64,000 nucleotides of DNA from Cryptomeria japonica (taxonomy: Eukaryota; Streptophyta; Pinopsida; Cupressales; Cupressaceae), in the NCBI RefSeq assembly GCF_030272615.1, contig NC_081410.1, positions 125,146,640-125,210,639 of the forward strand, read 5' to 3'. The notes under the pieces were generated by a model. That model made no database searches. It saw only the letters and a program-made list of their open reading frames with translations, and was not told the DNA's origin. Shown piece after piece: positions 55,035 to 64,000 of the stretch (position 1 is its first letter; the number at the start of each line of letters is the position of its first letter). A program made the position numbers and the translations under genes.

Positions 55035-56807
55035 TTTGTAGCTTGAGCAAATTAGAGACTCCAAAAAAACCAAGAGGAAAGCAAACCAGAAACAAGGCAA
55101 ACTGAAAGTTCTAAAACTTCTCAAAGTGGTAATAATTCAAAATACCACCCCAACGGCTCCCATGCCATCATAATCTTTCATCATAAATTTCATTGGAAAG
55201 GCCGAAGACCTTGACATCATTTCTTGCTAGGCCGCATAGGGTTTTCAAGAAAGTTTCCTATCCTCTCCACCATTTAACCGCCACATTACCCACTACCAAG
55301 TTGGCCAAATGATCTGCTGATTTGTTTCCTTCTCAGCAAACATGCGAGATCTTGAAATTATCCAGGTTGGCTATCATTTCAAGGCAATCCTTGATTAAGT
55401 TTGAAATAGTCTAGCTAGGCACCGTACATCATGATAGGACCTAAAATTATGTCTTGCAAAATTTTGGTCACTAGGTAAATTTTGGTCATTCTGGTTTTAT
55501 TGTGTCCTCTATCAAGTTTTCAAGGTTTAGGGTTTTAGGGGTTGTGATTTCTAATTAAGTCTTGAAATAAAAGAAAAACCTTGAGCCTTTTATGTTATGT
55601 TGTTACCTTTTCCACTTAAGCCAAGGGTTGTTTACCATTAGCGGGGCCATTTTATTTCCTAAGCGCTAAGTTGTAATAGACCGGTGCATTTAATGATTTT
55701 CCTAAAGTTCTACGAAAATTTTCCCTATGGTCAGTCCCATTTCAATATTTGTGCCCGCGCCCATCAAATTTCCCTATTTAGTAATTTTAATTCTTCGACT
55801 AGTTGATAAAGATAGGACAGATCTGATGGTCTACACTTCCCTGTGGCTGAAGGTGCAAGGATGATAAAGACTGCAACATCACGAGATGATGCCATGTGTT
55901 CTCGACGCAGAGAGGTGAGCCGGTGGTTTGAATTTTCAAATTTTTGATATTATCGATTCTCAGCGAGTAAAAAATGAGTTACTAGAAATGAATGTTTCTA
56001 CACGTACTTATATCAAGCGGTAATGTTTTAATTCTGGTCTAAGAAATGCTCGAGAGTTAGCAGCCATTGTTAAGTGATCAGTGCAATTAGAAAGTGAACA
56101 GAGAGCAGATCCAATGGTTTTCGTGATCCCATGTTTGAGAGATACGAGGATATTATGGACCCCGGCATCACGAGATGATGCCACGTGTCCAAGGCGGGCC
56201 AAGGAAAGTTGATGGTGGGGTTATTGAAAGTGGTGAAACCAGCGATGAGTTGGATGTGCCACATCATGCCAAGGATGTATCCCCTTGCCACATTGGAGGG
56301 TAAATGTTAGATTAAATGGTTTGGTTCGTAAGATTTGCTAGCTTGAAAAATGATCGACGGTCAAGTTTTAAACTTTTCAAATGCAAGTTAGAGTCGTTGT
56401 TTCCCTTGCATGAGTAGTAATGGCGGATGAGACATTGGCATTTCATTCTAGGTAGTAATAAAAGTACTCTTAAAAGTTGTTCTTGATTCGTAAAGAATTT
56501 TAAAGCGACCCAGAAGATATTCCTGTTGCCGAAGAAGGTTGAAATGATTCCTTGCAACACAAAATCACTATCGCTATGGTGTGATCGAAACAATAAGTTT
56601 GTCTGAGGTCCTTCATCTGTTATTGAAATAATTGATGTTATAAATTATGCACGAAATTATAAGAAATTAATTTCAATTGTTCTAGGGTTACAATCTAAAT
56701 AGAGAAGAGTGAAATTTGCTTAATTACTATTGTAATTTAAATCTTGTGTTAGCCCTAGTCTTTTCTTTCTCAATTTTAAGTTGTAGTAGAAAACCCTAGT
56801 TCAAAAG
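55035..56807. other. Upstream region of unknown-family copy B, with G-box module
   Basis: Collinear with 25000-26728. It contains two CGAGATGATGCCA modules, the second with GCCACGTGTC (CACGTG 56182-56187). No coding frame is supported. Confidence 0.5.
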
Positions 56808-59446
56808 ATGGCTCCCTCATGAAAACATTTAGGGCAAACTGATTACAAGAAAAGGAATCTTTATGATGATTTATTGGACCAATTGAAGCCCTCGACAAAT
56901 GATAGATACCAAGGGGCGGAGATTTGTGAGTGTAAAAACCCTAGGAGAAGGGTTAACTGATAAAGCATTCCACTATGCATATGTGAGTATACCAATGACC
57001 GGATTAGAGATGTTCAAATTATGGTATGGACAGAGGAACTTGCATTCCCCACTATCCAATCCCTAGTAGTATGATTTGGGTAAGTTAGTGGTGTCGGGTA
57101 TCTTCATGGATGTTGACCTTCTCAAGGCTATTGCAAATAGATATGACCTTGTCTCGAGGGTTATTAGGGGAAATGAAGGAGAGATTTTGTTGACCATGAG
57201 AAGGGAAGAATTCGAGGAGATTTTTTACCTATATGAACCATCTGTAAACCTGGTGCAAGTAGACCTGAATGAGCTAAAAGAGGAATAGTATAAAATGAAG
57301 GAGTTCATTAGAAGTAATTTCCTTCCAATGCATTTGTCTAGAGAAGGGAACACCACATACCATATTGGCCCTAACTCAGAGGAGCCATTCCCTATTGGTG
57401 GTTTTGCTCCCTACTTTCAGGATACCTTTTTCTCTCCGTGTCAGGTGTTGGGTTTCAGTCCAATTATAGTTATGCCACCCGACTTCATGTACATGGCCAT
57501 GCAAATTCAGTATCTAGATTATACAGTGGTCTTTAACTTTGCCCTATACCTTGAAGAAAAGATTCATGAAGGGTTACAGGATATTAAAAATGAAGTGGCT
57601 AGTGCTAAATTCTTCTAGTATTCCTTACTCATGCATATGTTCCTGTTTAGGAACGCAGATTACTTTGAGGGTACCATGAACCTCAAAAGGAGAATTGATA
57701 GTAAGGACATTCCAGTGCAACTTTCGAGCACAAATATGTCTTGGGATAGACAGGAGGCTAGCTTTGTAAGATTTGATAATAACTTTGCTTCTAAGTTGAG
57801 GCAAAGGTTGATCGTAAACCCACCGAGGATCCCCAAGGAGCTACATGATTTTGTAAGGCCAAAAGAGAGGTTGCCACTTATCAGGTTTGAGAACAATTGG
57901 GGGGATTTTATCCCTTATCCTGTAAACACAGTTATCAGAATCTATGGTTTCTCTGGACAGACACATGTACTGCCTTTTAACATTCCTTTGAGAATGGGTT
58001 TTGATGAGGTAATGTGGTAGATAGGGTGCATTCATGACAAGGAATTAAAGGGAAGGGGAAAAGGAACAATTTTCCTTGATTACACTAGCATCCCTTATTT
58101 TGTAATTCTGAAAGGAGGATACAAACATTTTGATAAATTCTTTGCTCCATATCAATTGGGGGTGAGCATAGCTAGACACAGTGATCCTGAGGGGTTCTAC
58201 AATATCTTCAAGACAAGAATAAAGGAGGTCATTTGCCTCATGAGCATAATTTTCCTGAGGATAATTAGAAATGAATTTTATCCCTTTACTCAAGAGTGAA
58301 GGAAAGAAAAATGGATAATCTTCAGAAATTTATGGGTGGCAATTCAAAAGATGGATCCAAATTATGATCCAGTAAAGGATTTTACCCCATTTTGTGCTAA
58401 GGTTGACTTTGTTATGAACAATTTCAATGAATTAAAGCTAATTTTGAAGGGGAAGAAGGCGAAACTTGAAGAAGTTCATGGATGACAATAGTCAAGCTCA
58501 CAACCTCCTTCATCTCAAAGAGCGGGTGACATGGTACAAAGGAGACTAGTTAACGAATCTTCGTAGGAAAGAGAAAGAGAAGAAACAAGTGATGAAGAGG
58601 AGAGTAGCAATGACAGTGGAAGGTGGGTAAGGAGAAAGGGTAAAAAGATAATGAGTACAGAGCCTTCCCCGAAGATGCAAATCAATCCTTTTAAAGGAAT
58701 CAAGATCATCGATCTTGAAGACTCAGACAGAAGTCCTTCACCATCACCTGTGCCCTTTTCACCTGTAAGGTAGGATGAAGAACAAAGGGAGGAAGATGTG
58801 TTCATAGCAAAAAGTGCAAAAATGCAACTCGGTGTTCCTCTTTTGCTCCCTAATCTGGAGTTGGACCTCACTCCTTTATATATTCAAGGTAAAGATTTTA
58901 GGAATGCAAGAAAATAAGCATGTGATAAGTTCCTTGAAGATGATACTTTTGTGAGGAGCCCAACCTTTTTTTATGTTAGTTTGGAAGGTGAAGATTGAAG
59001 AATACAAAAGAAGAATTACTGAGAAAAGGGCCCAAAGGCTAGATAGATCCAATCAAGAAAATTAGGAAGAGGTCAAGAATGAAATGATGGAAGAGTTTAA
59101 GGAAATCACTGCTGATGAGGGTAGCAAGATTATAAGTGAGGCTAGAGTCCTGATTTTACCAGAATGGGACATAGAAGATGCAGTGGCTTTTGATGCAATC
59201 AGGAAATCAAAAGGTCAGCATTTCAATTCAGAGGAGGAATCATGGTTATCTTTAAAAGGATCAGATTTTGTAGATGATTATGCAACCTTGGTAATATGGG
59301 CACTAGAGGAAGGACCTAGAAAGCCTAACATCAATGACTTAAACCCCAATTTAAGGGGAGACCTTATTATAAAAAGAGTAGTTGGCACATCAAGTGTAGA
59401 GGCTACAAAGTTGAATGTTGATATTGCTAAGTTGGCACATGCGACT
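56808..59446 (+). pseudogene. Unknown large plant protein family, copy B, up to the LTR insertion
   Basis: ATG 56808. An extra G near 56915 shifts the frame; afterwards the blocks LGKLVVSGIF (57080), PPDFMYMAMQIQ (57480), LLMHMFLF (57625) and FVRPKE...NNWGDFIPY...RIYGFSGQ (57855-57960) are present. The frame then continues past nonsense codons into an acidic/Ser-Pro linker (58580-58770, e.g. LEDSDRSPSPSPVP). After a frameshift near 59080 comes the block LPEWDIEDAVAFDAI...LVIWALEEG (59155-59315). It stops at GCGACT, where the LTR element begins. About 880 codons are covered; the missing tail is preserved as 34188-35213 in unit A. Confidence 0.75.
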
Positions 59447-62050
59447 TGAAAGATGCCGACTAGGAAATTGGCACAATTCTAATTGGTTTGATGATGGTTT
59501 ATTCAATTGAATTCTTTGACCAACAAGTGATTATTTTGATTTTTGATGAAGTTAGAAGTTTTGATGTGCTTTAGGGTTTAGGAAGCATGACAAATGATGT
59601 AAATCATAATACAATTGTAAGAAATCAAAGAGAAACAAATTGAGATTAGAATTCAGAGTTTTGATTATTTCATTGCAACTATTAATAACACCAAATAATG
59701 AAAATTTTATTTCATACAAGCCCAAAAGTTACATACCAGGTATCCAGAGCTTGCTTGGTGGGCTCATTTTAATTGCTTGAATAATGAATGTAGCTTCATA
59801 AGAGCTTCCAGAGGTTGACAAAGTCTCCTATAATCTTTATTAGCTTCAACTAAAATTATCTAATACAAGAATGTAAGAAATAATTATTCTGGTACCAAAT
59901 CCACAATAATGCCAGGAAAGTCTACCCAAAATCTCCTATTTGACCTAATGAAATGATGATGCTGATTAATCACATGCTGGCTCTACCATGAAACACTTTG
60001 AATTTTTGTTCTAGAGGCCTGACAATGAATTCAGACCTATACATCACACTTGAATTGCTTATATTTATTTTTTCTACTTCCAAGACATGGAACGTAGGTA
60101 TGGCTTATTGCTAGAGGGTACAATCTGCAAGAAGGCTATCTAATTTGTTGTTGAAGATTAATAAACTGCCCAGATTTGAAGCTTATGCCTTGTAGAAGTT
60201 GTAATGGCTATAATTTTGCTGATAAGAGTGAACTATCCCTCCAATGACCTGATATAGCCTTCCTATTCAACGCTAAGGAGCTCGAAACCCTGTAATCAGA
60301 TTGGGGTTGCATCCAATCTTTGCTATAATGGAAATTTTTGTTCCCATATAGCTGCAACTTTGCTATCACCCTTGCAAAGTTCTCAAATCCTGAGAGGAAA
60401 ATCAAAAAATAATAAAACAATGAATGAATTTGTCACTGCCGCTGGGTAAAAGTACAAAGTTGTGTCACACTTTTATAAAGGAAATGGTCAATGCTGATTC
60501 AAATTGTTAAATTAAATCAATAGAAAGTGAAATATATGTTTTGAATTTTGAAATGATGTAAACTAATAAATTTATATTCTTATGTCTATTTTAAGTTTGT
60601 AATTTTAACAAAAAATTAAAAAATTATTTGAATATAGTTTTTTATAAAGTAAACACAATAATTTAATTGCTGAAAAAATGCTGAAATTGAAGTTACACAA
60701 GCCACCACACTTTATTAGTAAATTTTACATTTTTTTCTTGATTTTTTATTTTTTATATTTATAACTTGAAACTTTAGTGCATGGATATATTTTTTATTAT
60801 TATAAATATATATTTTTCAATAAATTTGAAAAGTTGCATGTGTTGAAATATAACTCTTTTCAATTCCCACCACCTTTTTTCTTAATTATTTATCCAAATT
60901 AGAAAAGAATTAAATCATCTTGACATAGATTCTTTTCTCTACTGCATCATATTTTTTTCAATTTTTTTTAATAAATTCTAGTATTTTTCCTTGACAAGAT
61001 AATCAACCTTGTATTTTAGTGTTAATGACCTACTTTCAATAAAAAATAAATAAAAAATATTAAAAATCACTAAAATATTAAAAGATATATATTTTGGAAA
61101 ATTCACTTATAGATCTATAAAAGGGTATTTTTACATTTCAAATTTTATTTTTATAAGAGTAGGAGTTGTTGAAACATCGAGTTTTTTTTTTTTTGTAATT
61201 AGACCAAAACTAGTATAAAATATACATTTAGTAGACACTTCCAATTGGAAAAGTTGTGGCCCATATATAACTCAGCTATAATGAAACTATATAGACCATA
61301 TGTTTGACTAAAATTAATGTTTAGTTAGAATTACTTAAATTCACTTGTGCTGATAAGTTAGCCTGAAACATGGCACAGTTTTGTGCTTTTACCCCGCTAA
61401 TCTCTTTTAATTCTCCATCCCCAGTTTTCCAGACTGCCTGAGATCCTTATTCAACACAACGATTTCTCACTCCAACTAGGTGTGATCCAAAAATCATTGC
61501 CCAAATCCCTACAGGTATTGTCGTTTAACACAATCGACTCCAGTTATGGTGTGCTCAAATTTCTATTGTCGTAAATCTAAGGTCGAGTTCTCATTGGCAG
61601 ATTTAATTTATTTTCCTCCCTTGCTATTGTGCCCGATAAAATATTTGTTCAGCTGAATGAATAATCCCCAGAAATGTGAAGTTCGATGATAAATGGAGCC
61701 GACACTCCCTTATTTCGGCAACCAATCCTGGTGGTGGAAAAAAATAATCAAATTTGAATGCACAATATAAAGTGAGGTCGTCAACCAAGCCAAAATCAGG
61801 CCCACCAAATAACCAAATTCTCTTAGTTTACAATATGTATTAATTTATTGAATCCCCAAGGATGGAAAATTTTGAATTAGACAATTCCCAAATATTAACA
61901 AATAATAAATAATTTATTCAAATTATACATTAATTTATTTAATATTTGTTCTTTAATTTTATTTAATATTTATCCCTTTTATTAATAGTGGAATTTGGGA
62001 TAAATAAATAAATAAAATATATTTAATTAATTAATTTTGGGGACATTACA
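59447..62050 (-). repeat. 3' LTR of the minus-strand gypsy element, copy B, split by a TIR element
   Basis: It begins TGAAAGATGCCGACTAGG, absent from the truncated copy-A 3' LTR, and ends GGGACATTACA. Without the insertion at 60444-61394 it is about 1.65 kb and collinear with 32552-34182. Confidence 0.9.
60444..61394. mobile_element. Small non-autonomous DNA transposon with GGGTAAAAG terminal inverted repeats (951 bp)
   Basis: The left end is GGGTAAAAGTACAAAG, and the right end read in reverse is GGGTAAAAGCACAAAAC. It is flanked by CGCT (60440-60443 and 61395-61398; 3-5 bp given shared bases). The two other LTR copies at 29316-29333 and 33525-33545 lack it (for example CACTGCCGCTAATCTC). The interior is very AT-rich without coding capacity. 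The superfamily is unclear from a 3-4-bp duplication. Confidence 0.85.
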
Positions 62051-63100
62051 GTCCTCCCTTCCCGGGATTGCTTGACCTCAAGCAACACTAAGCAACCCAT
62101 CGCTCCACTCTGATAAAAAAATTTCCCAAGCAAATTAATTCCCGGATCCCATAACAAGATGAGAAATCTACTACAATACCTGAAGTAGGAGACCATGTTG
62201 TCAAATAACCCTTCACACAACAAGGATAACGCTGCCACACTAAGAGTAACCAGTAGAAAAATCAAAGGTGAAATATATATGCCATCATAGAAAGAGTCAA
62301 AGCACGTGTCACGTGTATTCAACACTGCAAAATTTCTATGGCTCACTGCCCCGTGATTATATGCATCGATGCCATGATGAAGGAACAATAATTCATTGTT
62401 GTTATAAATCTGAAGATTATAACTTGTACCCATACCATTGGAGTCCTCATAGCTGGTACAAACAAACTTACTCTTTGCTGTCCATTCTTTAATCTCATAT
62501 TCAATTTAATCAATGCTAGATGAAAATTGACCAGAACCAACTAAAAAATCAGAATAATACAATTACAATTTCTCCTTATCATCTGTGTGGCAAATGTCAT
62601 GAATATGAAGGAGATGCTTCTTAGCTTGTTGGGCTATCAATTTGGCATGTCGTTCTCTTGCCAACCAATCCTCTATATCAATAATTCCAAAGTGCACAAA
62701 ATCTAATTTACTACAAGATGCATCGATATTAGCTTCCAACTAGCATGTTGTCATTCTTCTAGGCTTTCCTTCCGTTGAATCTCTCAACACCACTTCCTTC
62801 CCATCCACTGAGAACTGTAACTACATCTTATGATAATCAAATATGTACCTACCAATGGATTGTAGCAATTGCATACCAAGAGCCACATCATTTTTCTCTA
62901 TCAGTATCACATAGAAATCGCTAGTTAAGAGATAAGTTCCCAACTGAAGGCTAAGTTGAGAAAATCTCATAGTGCAACTCAAGTTATTACCACTAGTAGT
63001 TGTCACTCTAAATCCTAAAATATTTTGTCATCCTGTAATCCAAATTTCTCTATAGTCTACTCACTAAGGAAGTTGTAACTAGCACTAGTATCCACCAAGC
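62023..63100 (-). pseudogene. Protease plus hydrophobic C-terminal segment of the gypsy element, copy B
   Basis: Minus-strand protease blocks (GNNLSCTM, DVALGMQLLQSIG, FSVDGKEV) lead in the same frame through EDWLARERHAKLIAQQ into the hydrophobic ORF (ISPLIFLLVTLSVAALSLL). Here protease and the downstream segment are continuous across the position where copy A has a TGA. Two other stops interrupt it. The joined frame suggests one polyprotein without RT. Confidence 0.65.
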
Positions 63101-63199
63101 AATCCACTAGCTGCCCCCTAAGAGTTCCTTTCCATCGAAAGGGGTAATACCAAGGCACTCTGGATAATGATGCAATCATAACGTTGGCAGAAGCCAATG

Positions 63200-64000
63200 T
63201 ATCCTCATCACCTATATCCTATATCCTGCATATGCTCATCCTCACCATCAAAAAAGACCTCTATAAGATGTGCCTTGCCTTTTTCAAGGAATCTATGACC
63301 TAGCTCCCATGGCTCCTTGCATGAGAAACACAATTTGTTCCTCCTTAATTCATTCTATGACTCATGATCCATCTTAAGAGGAGGTGGTGGACTGAGTAAA
63401 TGTGTAGATGAACTCTAAGAAGGTTTAGAACCTTCGAAAGATTTCCCATTTTGCTGAGATGTAGAAGGTGGAGGAGTGGTGTCCAAATCCAAGGTAAGCT
63501 ATATAGCCTCCTACAGACTCTTATGCTTCAAATCCTTAACCAAACCATGGTATCTCTCATGAAGTCCCTCTATGAAGAGCATAATTACCCTCCTAAGAGG
63601 CATCTCAGGTCCCATCATTGCTATATGCTGAAATTCATTAATATATTTATTGACATGTCTCAACTATTTTAGGAGAGCTAAATCCCTGTAGTAAAGTTCC
63701 ACGTCCTTCCTATCAAATCTGAAAATTAGTCTCTCTATGAACTCTGCATATGAATGAATAAGGGCGTGATTCTATGTGACCAATCCATGGTACCACCAGT
63801 CATATACGACACCCTCCAAATGCAGGATAGCAATCTGAATGGCCTCATTTTCAGCCATGGGTTTCAAGGAGAGGTATATATCTAGCTTGTGAACCCATGC
63901 ATGTGCACTAGTGGAACCACTTCCATCAAAAGTGGATAAAATCAACTTATCTGTAGCCTTCTTTAGATCATTATTCCACTACTGTCTGGTTCCCCTATCA
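63200..64000 (-). pseudogene. Gag and zinc-knuckle remnant of the gypsy element, copy B
   Basis: The sequence is collinear with 31130-31930 of copy A, including the CCHC knuckle region near 63290-63340 and the start of the Retrotrans_gag domain toward 64000, with additional stops. Confidence 0.7.

Larger units (their letters stand above)
51302..64000. repeat. Unit B of the large composite duplication (paralogous to 21018-34182)
   Basis: Collinear with unit A and running off the window. Relative to A it keeps the LINE RT upstream of the breakpoint, the empty site of the solo LTR, the complete antisense ORF and the full length of the unknown gene up to the LTR insertion. It also has a private 951-bp TIR element. 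Confidence 0.9.
59447..64000 (-). mobile_element. Non-autonomous gypsy gag-protease element, copy B (runs off the window)
   Basis: The minus-strand 3' LTR (59447-62050) is interrupted by a TIR element. A PPT (62051-62066), the hydrophobic ORF (62023-62660), protease (to about 63100), the zinc knuckle (about 63290-63340) and gag remains follow toward 64000. It is the same truncated structure as copy A, so the two are products of one insertion that was later duplicated. Confidence 0.88.

Overview
This window looks like plant nuclear DNA from a large, repeat-packed genome. A conifer or other gymnosperm is my best guess, inferred from the retroelement load and the plant repeat families; the species cannot be read from the sequence. 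I see no intact host gene, no rRNA or tRNA gene and nothing prokaryotic. Almost everything is mobile DNA or its debris: a near-complete Ty3/gypsy element of the Tat lineage nested in an older relative, LINE fragments, a solo LTR, a non-autonomous gag-protease LTR element, a small DNA transposon, two PPR-gene relics, and three decayed copies of a large protein family that I do not recognise.

Layout. 1-20321: an older Tat element (integrase remnants at 3-188 and 15865-16407, 3' UTR, 3' LTR 18909-20321) is split by a complete younger Tat element (189-15859), with TSD AAAAC. The younger copy keeps both LTRs, an unusually long tRNA-like PBS, a 3.1-kb leader, gag, a pol with protease, G-patch, RT, two RNase H domains and integrase, a structured 3' UTR and a PPT. 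21018-35213 (unit A) and 50500-64000 (unit B) are two copies of one composite: LINE 3' part, an antisense coiled-coil ORF, a G-box-bearing upstream region, the unknown large gene, and a minus-strand LTR element inserted in that gene. Unit A later gained a solo LTR and lost about 1.0 kb and 1.1 kb in two deletions. Unit B gained a 951-bp TIR element.

The middle (35.2-50.5 kb) holds two PPR relics, a 950-bp direct repeat carrying a 163-bp near-perfect palindrome in each copy, a possible CACTA-type terminus, a more divergent third copy of the unknown family (42735-45679), and 1.1 kb of pyrimidine-rich simple repeat.

Most notable. The unknown family is an apparently intronless protein of about 1,200 codons with four conserved blocks, an acidic/Ser-rich linker and a helical tail. 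It occurs three times here, which suggests an abundant, undescribed and possibly mobile plant gene family. Other points to check: about 39 nt of primer-tRNA complementarity after the Tat LTR, a GCGCTTTTGT array with E2F-like sites in its leader, mismatches clustered in the last 190 bp of its LTR pair, and the palindromes at 39.5 and 42.1 kb.
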